From: Persicaria tinctoria
Taxonomy: Eukaryota; Streptophyta; Magnoliopsida; Caryophyllales; Polygonaceae
DNA: 64,000 bases
NCBI GenBank assembly: GCA_037127255.1
Contig: JBANSL010000008.1
Location: forward strand, 42,173,373 to 42,237,372
Direction of reading: 5' to 3'
The notes beneath the pieces were generated by a model. That model saw only the letters and a list, made by a program, of their open reading frames with translations. It was not told where the DNA came from and searched no databases. The position numbers were made by a program, and so were the translations under genes. Below, piece by piece: positions 11,504 through 21,129 of the stretch; the first letter of the stretch is position 1, and every line of letters starts with the position of its first letter.

Positions 11504-12812
11504 CTAAGCGATTAACTCCTTTACTTCTTGAGGAGAAATGGAAGAGCTACTCTCCCCTTGTCCTAGCGGCTCTTGTCTGTTTCCAGAATTTTGTTGTTGC
11601 GCTTGAGTCATAAGGAATTGTATTTGAGCATCTCTCTCTTCCAACTTTTTTTGCAACTCTTGGAGCTGTTTCTCAACAGTTGTAGCTCCAGTGACCAACA
11701 CTGGCATGTTTTTTACTTCCTCTTTGAATCCATCATTTGATCCAATGCCACTGTCAGCCACCAGTGGGAATTCATCTTCATGAAATAAAGAGCTTGAATC
11801 CCCATATAATGGAGAACTTTGTTTCATTTCTTAAGCAGCTGACTGCTGACGGACTAAAAGAGTGAGCAACTGCACCGGTGTAAGACACAGCCTTAGACAT
11901 AGACCTTGTTACCCGCCCCTCATACCCCTCTATATAAATAGGGAGTGAGGTAGATTTTTTCGCCACCATTGAACCCTTTCCCTGGGCTTTAGAAGATGCA
12001 TGTATATTCTTTTGAAGCTCTGATAGCTTTCACATCTGAACCCTCGGAACTTCTTCCTGACGAGTTTTCATTTTCAAAGCTCTTGCTTCAGCCTCTTCTT
12101 CCGAATATGAAGTAACCATGGCTTGATCTACATAGTTTATATTCACGGAAGCTAACCCAGAGTGACTTTTCTTTGGGCTTGCAATTTGAGGTGCAATGAT
12201 GATTTTGTCTGCATCAAGGAGGTCTTTGGCAGCCTTCCACAGAGTAGCATTGGCTTGCTTCAACACATGGGGATGGGGCTAACTTTCGCAGTGCCCCCGC
12301 CTTGTTGCGCTGGGAGCCACATTTTTGTCCCATTCTTCTTCGGGGCTCGCTCTCCTTCTTGGTCTCAACCACTTGTGAAATAGAGACCTTCATCAGATGA
12401 TCGTTTTTCTTGATAACCCGAACAATAGACCCTTGGAGAGCAACGCAGGCAGGCCTGCTCTCACTGCCACTAACCAAGATAGGACCCTCGACTTGGATAT
12501 AAGCTGGCTTCCTTTTTATGAACATCCTTGCAGACTTCTTGTCACTTGGTCCAAAGGAATGGACGGATGTTCTTGGGACCCAAGTCTTCGTGATGTGTCC
12601 TCCCTGATGGATTCAAAGACATTGCTCATCGGGATCTCAGCTGAGATTGAATCTTGACCCACTTCAAACCGCACCTGGAAGGACCTCTTCTTCACCCAAT
12701 GACCACCCTCAACAAGGAAGGTCGCATGCAACTCGTTGAAGTTCACAATCGCTCTTGGTGTCATTTTCCTGATCAGCCAAAATAAATAAGTGAATAGTAA
12801 TATCGAATACAA
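11504..12812 (-). pseudogene. Tat gypsy N-terminal gag/leader frames
   Basis: Minus-strand frames upstream of the gag core. 12516-12812 (MTPRAIVNFNELHATF...) and 12030-12266 (MLKQANATLWKAAKDLLDADK...) lie in different phases. 11504-11827 holds a predicted coiled coil (VEKQLQELQKKLEERDAQIQFL) in the same phase as the gag core. These probably made the N-terminal gag region. The exact start codon cannot be fixed because of frameshifts and stops. Confidence 0.6.
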
Positions 12813-12837
12813 CTAAGAGATGAAAAGCCAAAAGGGA

Positions 12838-12860
12838 TCCCACTGGGCGTGCCAAAAACA
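12838..12860 (-). other. Primer-binding-site region of the Tat element
   Basis: On the minus strand TTTTTGGCACGCCCAGTGGG directly follows the LTR end TTGTTCAACA. A TGGCACGCCCAGTGGG-type leader is characteristic of plant Tat/Athila-type gypsy elements. Confidence 0.65.
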
Positions 12861-14026
12861 TGTTGAACAAAAATACGCGATAATCGTACAACACATTTTA
12901 ATTAATTTTTAATATTTAAGTTCGATCCCTTTTGGTTATCCTCTTGATTCGAAGTCATATCGATACCAGGAATTTTGGTTTTGGTGATTTGGACTGCACC
13001 CGAATTTTAATGGGTTGCCTACGTATCTCTTGGAAGAGAATCAAGCCTTACGTAGTTCAGAAGAACCGATTTAATTTGGTTTTGATCGTTTGAGGACCAT
13101 GTGATTGAACTCGATTAACGATAGCTCTACATCGAGTTTCCTACGTATCTCTTGGGAGAGAATCAAATCACTCGTAGTTCAAAAAGTTTTGATCTAATTT
13201 AGTGGAATTTAACCTCGTATTCAATTAAAAGTGAATTTATAGGTTGACGATTGTACCCGATATATTTTTAGAATTTAATATCGGATTACCTACGTAGCCT
13301 GATATGAGGCGTCAAGTCTTTACGTAGTTCTGTAGTGAACCAATTTGATTTGAATTTGGGATGGGTGACTGAATCCGATGTATGTTGAATTTGACACCGG
13401 ATTTCCTACGTAACTCATAAAAGAGTATCAAGTCCTTACGTAGTTCTTTTTTAGAACGAATGATTTATTTTGATGGGATTTAACCTCATATTCATGTAAA
13501 AGTGAAGTTTAGAGGTTGACGACTGTAGCCGATGTATTTTTAAGATTTAACACCGGGTTACGTACGTAGCCGATATAAGGCGTCAAGTCTTTACGTAGTT
13601 CTATTAGAACCGTTTGAATTTGGGGAAATTTGACTTGAGATTTTGGCTCCGTTTTGTTTCTCCTCGTTTAGAAGTCAATTTTTGGGACCGACCCACTAGA
13701 ATAAACTAGCAACGAAATTTTACGAGTTTAATTTTATGATTTTGTTAAACCCAATTTCTAATTTGTGCCAATTATATATTTCTTACTATTTGTGGGTTAA
13801 TTTTTTGTAGTTAACCACAATTTGACTTAACAAAACCGATTGCCCATGTCAAAAATGTTGAGTGAGTGGATTTTGTGAAGTAACTTGGTTTCAATCACTT
13901 TCAAATGTGATTTTTTTTAAATGGACTGTAAAGCCCACTTTCAAATTGGATGAATTAATCCCATCTTTTTAAGCAAAACGTCATTTTATTTTATTTTTAT
14001 TTTAGTCCATCTGTGTCCTCTTCAAG
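12861..14026 (-). mobile_element. 5' LTR of the Tat element, cut by the copia insertion
   Basis: The inner edge at 12861 is set by TG next to the primer-binding region. Between about 13000 and 13610 five modules of 120-150 bp repeat a pair of inverted motifs: CCTACGTA, then 22-30 bp further on TTACGTAG. These sit near 13018, 13140, 13289, 13405 and 13560. The outer end was not found; the copia element at 14032 may lie inside the LTR, with the rest after 17781. No coding sequence. Confidence 0.6.
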
Positions 14027-14031
14027 GTTCT
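14027..14031. repeat. Target-site duplication of copia element 1, left (GTTCT)
   Basis: GTTCT at 14027-14031 and 17776-17780 is a perfect 5-bp match exactly outside the TG...CA ends. Confidence 0.95.
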
Positions 14032-14170
14032 TGATAGATTAGATAGGTCTTATTATTGTATAGTGGGCTAAAAGCCCATTAAGGCCCAATACCTTTGTAA
14101 CCTATATATATGTTATATCAATGAATGGAAACCCTAAGGAGGACATTACAATCAATCTCATGATCTCACA
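14032..14170 (+). repeat. 5' LTR of copia element 1
   Basis: 139 bp, TG...CA. It differs from the 3' copy only at G/C in GATTAGATAGG against GATTACATAGG. Short LTR with a TATATATATG stretch. Confidence 0.95.
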
Positions 14171-14182
14171 TGGTATCAGAGC
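14171..14182 (+). other. Primer-binding site of copia element 1
   Basis: TGGTATCAGAGC begins directly after the LTR. It is complementary to the 3' end of initiator tRNA-Met, the usual copia primer. Confidence 0.92.
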
Positions 14183-14248
14183 CTAAGATCCAAAGACCCA
14201 AATTCTTCTCTCTCTCCACGTCGCCCTTAGCCCTATCTTCTCGTCCCA

Positions 14249-15154
14249 ATGGCTAACCCACCACCTACCGACCCTATTAAGCCGCCCTTCCATTCCGCCC
14301 TAACCATCTCCAACATCAAAAATTGCATCCCTATCATTCTTGATCATGAGTCCAGTACCTACACCATGTGGTCGCACCTCTTCACGACCCATGTTAAGGC
14401 TCATAAAGTCCTCCACCACATTGACTCCTCCGCTAACCGCCCTACAAGCGAAGACGACGATCTCTTCGCTCAACTTGACACCATTGTCCTTCAATGGATC
14501 TTCAACACCATCTCAAAAGATCTATTGACCACCATCCTTGACCCCAAAGAGTCCGCCTTGAAAGCTTGGAAGAAACTTCAGGATATCTTTCAAGACTACA
14601 AGTCCACCCGTGCTGTCTATCTCGAGCACGAATTCTCAAGTTGCAAGCTTTCCTCTTTTCCGTCGATATCTGCCTACTGTCAGCACATCAAGACCCTGGC
14701 TGATCAGCTCGAAGCTGTCGACTCCAAACCCAGTGCCACCCGTCTTGTTCTTCAGGTACTCTCTGGTCTCCCTTCTGAATACAACGCTGCTGCTACTCAT
14801 ATTCAGCAGACGGAACCTCTCCCTACATTCGAGAAGACTCGGTCTCAACTGATCCTGGAAGAGACTCGCCTTCAACGTCAGACAACCGACGCCGCCAAAG
14901 ACAAGACGGCGTTGGTCTCATCCAGTGATCTCATCGAGCAGCTTGCCCTACAGCCTGGCCGCAGCAACGACCAACAAGGACCAAGGGGCAGCGGCGGCGG
15001 TCGCGGGCGCAGCAGGGGCCGCGGCGGCCGCGGCAATGGCCGCCCGCAGTACTACGACCCCCGCCCCCCCTCTTGGTACCCCAACCCCGGCTACCCTCCT
15101 TGGATGCCCTATGGCTACCCCGGTGCATCGTTTCCAATGCGACAATGGCCGTGA
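14249..15154 (+). CDS. Copia gag polyprotein, C-terminally truncated
   Basis: A 301-residue frame from the first ATG after the primer-binding site. Residues about 20-200 are the copia-type gag (UBN2-like) domain: HESSTYTMWSHLFTTHVKAH, DPKESALKAWKKLQDIF, LADQLEAVDSKP. The tail is Gly/Arg-rich (GGGRGRSRGRGGRGNGRP) and then Pro/Tyr-rich. The CCHC zinc knuckle that should follow is missing: the frame runs at about 15125 into integrase sequence in another phase, the scar of the internal deletion. Gag forms the virus-like particle that packages element RNA in the cytoplasm. Confidence 0.85.
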   Translation: MANPPPTDPIKPPFHSALTISNIKNCIPIILDHESSTYTMWSHLFTTHVKAHKVLHHIDSSANRPTSEDDDLFAQLDTIVLQWIFNTISKDLLTTILDPKESALKAWKKLQDIFQDYKSTRAVYLEHEFSSCKLSSFPSISAYCQHIKTLADQLEAVDSKPSATRLVLQVLSGLPSEYNAAATHIQQTEPLPTFEKTRSQLILEETRLQRQTTDAAKDKTALVSSSDLIEQLALQPGRSNDQQGPRGSGGGRGRSRGRGGRGNGRPQYYDPRPPSWYPNPGYPPWMPYGYPGASFPMRQWP

Positions 15155-15812
15155 ATTTGACAATAAAGATTTTCACACTTTCTTTAAAAACAATGGGATC
15201 TCCTATCGCTTGTCCTGCCCCTACACCTCGCAACAAAATGACAAAGCCGAACGAATCATCCGCACCATTACCAATATGATGCGCACTCTTCTCTTCCACG
15301 CATCCATTCCCCTCCCTTATTGGCCTTACGCCTTGGCCACCACATGCTACCTCCTCAACATTCTCCCTTCCACCACCCTCAACCATCGCTCACCGTTTCA
15401 GGCACTGTATTCCACTTTGCCCATATAAGATCACCTTCGTACATTTGGTTGCTTGTGCTTCCCCAATCAGGCATCCACCGCCCCCCACAAGCTTCACCCT
15501 CGCTCTACCCCTTGTGTCTTTCTGGGCTACCCGTCTTATCATCGCGGTTATATTTGCCTCGATATCAAGACTCACAGGATTATTCTCTCTCGTCATGTCA
15601 CCTTTGATGAGTCGCGATTTCCCTTCGCGTCTCCCACACCCCCTGTGTCGTCGCCAGAATCTGATTCCCCATTCCCTCACTTCGTTCTTCCCCAGAGCTC
15701 TCCCGGTGCTCCTGCTTCTTCCCCTCCCCCACCTCCCTCGCCACCCCCACCACAAGACCACACACCCGCAGCGTCTCCGGAGTCTTTCGACCCCGTCAGA
15801 TCGTCTCCATGA
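15128..15812 (+). pseudogene. Copia integrase, second half only
   Basis: After the deletion junction the frame reads as integrase core: FQCDNGREFDN (second catalytic D), then SYRLSCPYTSQQNDKAERI with the catalytic E, then HASIPLPYWPYALATTCYLL. A TAA at 15426-15428 interrupts it; the same phase then continues DHLRTFGCLCFP ... VFLGYPSYHRGY to 15812. The first catalytic D and the zinc finger are deleted. A Pro/Ser-rich linker follows. Not a working integrase. Confidence 0.85.
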
Positions 15813-17668
15813 CCACCACCCATCACCCCGCTATCCACCGTCCATCACATCGTCGAACTCCCTCGCCTCCCCTCCGTGCGGCGCCCGCCGCTGTCCCTGC
15901 CGCGCCGGCTTCAACCCAAACTGCGGCGCCCGCCGCACCATACCCCCCCGGCGGCGCCCGCCGCAACCCTGGCGGCGCCCGCCGCATCCCTCTTTGCGGC
16001 GCCCGCCGCACCGTACCCCCCCTGGCGGCGCCCGTCGCACCAGCACCCGCCGCCCCAGTCCTTCCCGGCTCCCAGCCCTCCCTCTCCCCCATTCCCACCT
16101 CCCACAAAACAGCCCTCCTCGACCCGAATTGGCAGGCGGCTATGCTTGACGAATACAGGGCCCTTACAAAGAATGGTACTTGGGTTCTTGTCCCGCGCCC
16201 TCCAGCGGCGAACGTCGTTCGCTGTATGTGGCTCTTCCGTCACAAGTTCCGCTCTGATGGGACGTTGGAGCGCTATAAAGCACGTCTTGTCGTCAACGGT
16301 CGGTCCCAACAGGTAGGCATTGATTGTGATGAGACCTTCAGCCCCGTGGTCAAGCATGCCACTATCCGAGTGGTATTAAGTTTAGCTCTGTCGCGCAAAT
16401 GGGCCATTCATCAGGTAGATGTCAAGAACGCTTTTCTGCATGGTCACCTGAATGAGACAGTCTACATGTTTCAGCCGCCGGGATTTACTGATGCCGATCG
16501 TCCTAAGCACGTCTGTCTCCTGAAGCGCTCTCTGTATGGTCTGAAACAGGCTCCGCGAGCTTGGTTCCAGCGCTTTGCTTCTCATTTGCTCCGCTTGGGT
16601 TTCATTGGCAGCCGCTCGGATTCCTCCCTGTTCATCTATCGCAGAGGCTCCGACATGGCATTTCTGTTACTATATGTTGACGACATCATTCTCACCGCCT
16701 CTTCTGATGCGCTTCGGACGTCGATTGTTTCACAGCTAAGTGCTGAATTCGCTATGTCAGATTTGGGCCCGTTATCTTACTTCTTGGGGGTTGCTGTTCA
16801 GCGACACTCGTTTGGGCTTTTCCTCTCACAGAGTAAGTATGCTGCTGAAATTGTTGCTCGGGCTAACATGAGTAACTGCAATCCGGTCGCCACCCCTGTC
16901 GATACATCCAACAAGCTCAGCACTCACTATGGTCCTTTGGTTGATGATCCGACATTATACAGGAGCCTTGCTGGTGCTCTTCAGTATCTCACCTTCACCA
17001 GACCTGATATCAGTTACGCAGTTCAGCAGATCTGCTTGTTTATGCATGCACCCAGGGAACCCCACTTTCATGCCTTAAAGCGGATCATTCGGTACATCAG
17101 CGGCACACTCGAGCTCGGCACCACGATCACTTCTTCCTCTAAGCTTGACCTTGTTGCTTACACTGATGCGGATTGGGGTGGTTGTCCTGACACACGGCGC
17201 TCCACGTCTGGTTACTGTGTCTTCCTCAACGACACCCTTGTGTCGTGGTCGGCCAAGCGTCAGTCTGTCGTGTCTCGCTCCAGCGCTGAGGCCGAATACA
17301 GGGGCGTTGCCAACGTTGTCTCTGAGTGCTCTTGGCTCCGCAATCTCCTGCTTGAGCTCCGTTGCCCTCTTATGAAGGCCACTCTGGTCTACACTGATAA
17401 CATCTCTGCAGTCTATCTGGCTAGCAACCCGGTCCAACATCAACGCACGAAGCACATTGAGCTTGATCTCCACTTCGTCAGGGACAAGGTTGCCATAGGA
17501 CATGTCCGCGTTCTACATGTCCCGTCCTCGTTTCAGTACGCTGATATATTCACCAAGGGTTTACCTAGACAGTTGTTCATTGATTTTCGCTCCAGTCTCA
17601 CTGTACGAGCCCCTCCAGTTTCGACTGCGGGGGGTTTGATAGATTACATAGGTCTTATTATTGTATAG
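15809..17668 (+). CDS. Copia reverse transcriptase-RNase H frame
   Basis: A 619-residue open frame. The first 120 residues are Pro/Ala-rich and encoded by GC-rich repeats. Then come the copia RT start (WQAAMLDEYRALTKNGTW), YKARLVVNGRSQQ, QVDVKNAFLHG, LYGLKQAPRAW and the catalytic LLYVDDIILT, followed by RNase H (YTDADWGGCPDTRRSTSGY, RSSAEAEYRGVA, TKHIELDLHFVRD). All RT and RNase H core motifs look intact. It copies element RNA into DNA in the particle. It is out of phase with the integrase part, so it would not be made as a normal polyprotein unless another mechanism supplies it. Confidence 0.88.
   Translation: MTTTHHPAIHRPSHRRTPSPPLRAAPAAVPAAPASTQTAAPAAPYPPGGARRNPGGARRIPLCGARRTVPPLAAPVAPAPAAPVLPGSQPSLSPIPTSHKTALLDPNWQAAMLDEYRALTKNGTWVLVPRPPAANVVRCMWLFRHKFRSDGTLERYKARLVVNGRSQQVGIDCDETFSPVVKHATIRVVLSLALSRKWAIHQVDVKNAFLHGHLNETVYMFQPPGFTDADRPKHVCLLKRSLYGLKQAPRAWFQRFASHLLRLGFIGSRSDSSLFIYRRGSDMAFLLLYVDDIILTASSDALRTSIVSQLSAEFAMSDLGPLSYFLGVAVQRHSFGLFLSQSKYAAEIVARANMSNCNPVATPVDTSNKLSTHYGPLVDDPTLYRSLAGALQYLTFTRPDISYAVQQICLFMHAPREPHFHALKRIIRYISGTLELGTTITSSSKLDLVAYTDADWGGCPDTRRSTSGYCVFLNDTLVSWSAKRQSVVSRSSAEAEYRGVANVVSECSWLRNLLLELRCPLMKATLVYTDNISAVYLASNPVQHQRTKHIELDLHFVRDKVAIGHVRVLHVPSSFQYADIFTKGLPRQLFIDFRSSLTVRAPPVSTAGGLIDYIGLIIV
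15870..16045 (+). repeat. GC-rich GGCGCCCGCCGCA minirepeats in the copia linker
   Basis: About six copies of GGCGCCCGCCGCA, spaced 20-40 bp apart, lie between integrase and RT. In the RT phase they encode Ala/Pro-rich or Gly-Ala-Arg-Arg peptides. Such high GC is unlike the surrounding DNA. They may be a variable expansion of the polyprotein linker. Confidence 0.8.
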
Positions 17669-17775
17669 TGGGCTAAAAGCCCATTAAGGCCCAATACCTT
17701 TGTAACCTATATATATGTTATATCAATGAATGGAAACCCTAAGGAGGACATTACAATCAATCTCATGATCTCACA
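17637..17775 (+). repeat. 3' LTR of copia element 1
   Basis: 139 bp, 138 identical to the 5' LTR. Preceded by the polypurine tract GCGGGGGGTT. Confidence 0.95.
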
Positions 17776-19195
17776 GTTCTCTTATTTGAGAACGAGACCA
17801 GCGGCTCCTCTCTCTCTCTCACTCCGCCACTCATCCCTCAGTAGCCGGCCGGAAATTTGGGGCTCGGGCAACCAGAAAAGAACAAAGAACGGAACAGCCA
17901 AGGCTTCGACCTTCCAAACGGTCGGAAGAAAGTTCTAATTCGGACCTCCGCTCATGTGATTTTTAGAGTTTTTTCCAAATCCTAATTTTAACCCTTAAAT
18001 CTTCTATTTGAATGATTAAAGCTTGGATTAGGCACTTCTTTTGCCCTTTCCTTTTAATCTTATGCTGAATTTGTGAGTTTTAAACGATTTTGTTGCAATT
18101 TCTAAGGTTGCGATTTGTGCAATTTGGGCTTCTCGGATCGGGGACTACGGAAGAGACCAAGGCTCTCGACCTTGAGCATTTGGAGGCAAGGGCTGCAATT
18201 TCAGAGTAGCCATCCCTTGGTGGGTGAAGTCAGGTGCAATGTCTTTCCCTCCTTTTGCCCCCTTTTTTTTTTGGTTATGAAATTTGTAACCGTGGGGCTT
18301 CGGTTTAGAATAGTGGAATGAGATAAAGCTGTGTTGCATATGTTCTGCACTTTTGTTTGAAATTGTCATGAAAGAGGTGATATGCATCCCGCTTGATTGT
18401 TTCTTGTTTGTACCAGAACTTGGTTTGTTTGAAATTGATTTAAGTTATGCAGAAAATCTATTCCCTTTTGATTCCAACTTCGTTAGTCCAGCCAAAGTGA
18501 ATTTGTTGGTTTGAAACTGTTTGCAATTTGTATGCTTGAATTAGTTGACCAATTTAGTAAAAATCCAGCAGCACCTCCCCTTGATTTAGGGTCATTTGAT
18601 GATTCCGAAACTCAAACCACACGAAGAAGCTCGCAAGGCCAAGGTTCTCGAGGGTTGAGTTTCAAGAATAAAAAACAATAAGACTAAATAGGGGAATTTC
18701 AGTAGCATCTCCCCTTGATTTAGGGTCATTTGTTGATTCTTAAACTCAAAACCACATGAACAAGCTCGCAAGGCCGAGGTTGTCGAGTGTGGAGTTTTAG
18801 GAATCGAAAACAACATTAAACGAGAATGCTACCTGATGAGCTCTCTATCTCTCTCTCTCTCTTTTTCTTATGTGTGAGATTAGCATTGATTTTTTTTCTG
18901 TAAGTGTTTTCCTCTCTTCTTCTTCTTTTTTCTTTCCCTTCTTGCTGATTGTTTTGTTTTTTCCTTTTTTTTTTCAGATTGAAGTATGCAGGAGAGCTGT
19001 AACCTCTTCCTTTTAAAGGTGAAGAAGGTGAACACTTGGGATACCATACCTTTTGCAGATTGATGGGGGCAGTTGAGATTTGTTTTACCTTTGTGTGTTT
19101 GAGTTCTTCCGAAAGGCATGGGCATGTAGGTTGATGGGGTTTGATGGAGGCAGTTGAAATTGTAATTGTAGAGTATAGACTATAAGACTCCCTTC
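17776..19195. other. Non-coding DNA with a 140-bp direct duplication
   Basis: After the copia element, a pyrimidine-rich stretch (17800-17850) and AT-rich DNA follow, with no frame showing a domain. From 18560 to about 18830 two similar units lie in tandem; both contain CCCCTTGATTTAGGGTCATTTG and AAGCTCGCAAGGCC. The layout resembles an untranslated leader and introns of a lost gene or an LTR remnant, but nothing identifies it. Confidence 0.5.
18560..18830. repeat. Tandem duplication, about 140 bp x 2
   Basis: Unit 1 starts about 18566 and unit 2 about 18708. Shared blocks are CACCTCCCCTTGATTTAGGG / CATCTCCCCTTGATTTAGGG and AGCTCGCAAGGCC(A/G)AGGTT. They differ by scattered substitutions, so the duplication is not recent. 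Confidence 0.7.
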
Positions 19196-19746
19196 ATATG
19201 TATATTATATATATATTTTTTATTTTAATTCAATTTCGTTTTATATACATGGAATAAAACCCGGGCTTCAATTTGGGCGTTATCTTGAGCTTTGATTTGG
19301 GCCAAAGAATCTGCCCATTTTTTTATGGCATCTACGTGGCTTATTTCACTAAATTGGTTTGCTAAATTAATTTGGTGGCCTCAAAATATTATGAGTCAAA
19401 ATGTGAGCAATAAAATTTATGGAATTTCGCCACTCAACAGATGCCTCCGAACTTTGAATGTGTAAGGAATTTAACCGAGCATATTCAAATGGTTTCAAAC
19501 GTCGAAGGGATCGGAAACGATGTCGGGTCAGCGGGAACGGAGATGCAGATTCCATCGACGGGTGCAGAGGTTCAGGGAGAAGATCGAGGAATAATAGAAG
19601 AACAGAGAAGACGATCAGCGCAAAGACTCGGTCGAGGATCAAAGGAAGGCTCGCGTCTGCGGGAAGCGGACAGACATGAAAGCCGGAGCGGAGTTGGTGG
19701 CCAGATCTGGCGATGGCTGGTGCGAGTACGACTGATAAGGTGTGAG

Positions 19747-19818
<72 letters not shown>

Positions 19819-20240
19819 GTAAAGAATGAAGTGCTGAAGTTGAAGAGAGACCTGAATGAAAGGAGGTTAGGGATGAAAAGGCTGAATACATAGAAAGAAG
19901 AGTGCACAGTGTACCTTTTTTTTAAATAATAAAATCTGGTCCAATTACGGTCTGGTCCTGGGTTTGGATTGGAACCCGAAATTTATTTTTTCTTGGACCG
20001 TGGACCATACCGTAAAATCTCCGTCTGATCCAACTTTTGTCCAATCCTACTTTAAACTTGTATAATTTCTTATATAATTATCGAATTAAGTAATATAACC
20101 TCTTCTTTCAAAGCTCTTTGGTTGAATTATATTGCCAAAATATCAAATTAACTAAAATATAAAAGAATCATGATTTATTAAAAAGACATTTGAAATAATT
20201 AATATGTATTTAGCTTACAAATGGTCATAACTTTTTACTC
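19196..20240. other. Unassigned DNA with a (GA)n tract
   Basis: A GC-balanced stretch (19440-19910) is open in several frames, mainly because of the (GA)n repeat at 19749-19816. Read on the minus strand it looks like a CT-rich 5' leader and first exon, but no known domain is seen. The rest is AT-rich and without frames. Confidence 0.4.
19749..19816. repeat. (GA)n microsatellite
   Basis: About 34 uninterrupted GA units. They explain the Arg-Glu and Ser-Leu runs in overlapping frames. Confidence 0.97.
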
Positions 20241-20611
20241 GTTTATCGGATTCAGGCTTACAATATATCAAAACGAAGCTATCGGCGCGTAGAACAAATA
20301 TAGGTGATTTGTTGGATGAGGGGGGGGGTATGCTCCTGCTTGCCCCCGCCTAGATCCATCTATGAACCCATCCCCGCGTTCGCAACCATGGAGATTGGAA
20401 AGTTTTTTAATATAACTCATCTCCGCATTCGCAATGCTGGAGATTGGAAAGTTTTTTAATATAACCCATCTCCGCGTTCGCAACACTGGAGATTGGAAAG
20501 TTTTTTTTTAATATAATCCACCTCCGCGTCCGCAAAGTTGAAGATTGAAAAGTTTTAAAATATAATCCATCTCCGCGTTCGCAATGCTGGAGATTGAAAA
20601 GTTTTTTAATA

Positions 20612-20836
20612 CTCGCTCTGTTAATTAAAACTTGTCGTTTACTATTCATGTACGCTTTTTTAGAATGATAAAAATTATATAAAATATTAATTTTTTTTAC
20701 ATTTTTTTTTATAAATTTATACTTAATAGTAATATAAGTATGAAAGTATTCAAAAAGTAAATATTTTAAATAGTTTTTAACACCTAAAAAAGCATGCATA
20801 AATAGTAAAACGTCATGTTTTAATTAACGGATGAAG
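20612..20836. mobile_element. Stowaway-type MITE (225 bp)
   Basis: The termini are inverted repeats of about 30 bp (CTCGCTCTGTTAATTAAAAC against CTTCATCCGTTAATTAAAAC read from the other end). The TA dinucleotides at 20610-20611 and 20837-20838 are the target duplication. Removing it rejoins a unit of the 50-bp array. No coding capacity. Confidence 0.85.
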
Positions 20837-20895
20837 TATAATTCATCTTCGCGTACGCAATGCTAGAGATTGGAAAGTTTTTAAATATAACCATT

Positions 20896-20989
20896 GAATT
20901 GGTAAATAAAGAACGGCCATTCCGGGGTTCGAACCGGGGACCTATGACTATTATCCACAAATCCTTTCCGGTGAGCCATTCCGGAATGG
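20896..20989 (-). mobile_element. tRNA-like SINE candidate, copy A (94 bp)
   Basis: On the minus strand this carries a B-box-like CGGTTCGAACC and an A-box-like ATGGCTCACCGG, as in RNA polymerase III internal promoters. It starts with the 14-bp palindrome CCATTCCGGAATGG and ends GGTAAATAAAG read on the plus strand. Copy B at 21393-21486 has the same length and is about 85% identical. Imperfect flanking repeats (TTAAATATAACC / TTAAAAATATAACC) look like a target duplication. It is too short for a known full-length plant SINE. Confidence 0.65.
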
Positions 20990-21129
20990 TTAAAAATATA
21001 ACCCATCTCCACGTTCGCAGCGCTGGAGATTGGAAAGTTTTTTAATATAACCCATCTCCGTGTTCGCTGCGCTGGAGATTGGAAAGTCTTTAATATAATC
21101 CATCTCCGCGTTTACAACGCTAGAAAGTG

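Larger units (their letters stand above)
14032..17775 (+). mobile_element. Copia element 1, young and internally deleted (3744 bp)
   Basis: Two 139-bp LTRs (14032-14170 and 17637-17775) beginning TGATAGATTA and ending GATCTCACA differ at one base. A perfect 5-bp duplication surrounds them. The primer-binding site TGGTATCAGAGC starts directly after the 5' LTR, and a G-rich polypurine tract (GACTGCGGGGGGTT) precedes the 3' LTR. Gag, the second half of integrase, RT and RNase H are present in the copia order. Zinc knuckle, protease and the first half of integrase are missing. It needs help in trans to move, yet the near-identical LTRs show a recent insertion. Confidence 0.95.

Noticed and set aside
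19367..19907. Frames with Arg-Glu or Ser-Leu runs
   Set aside because: They are made by the (GA)n microsatellite.
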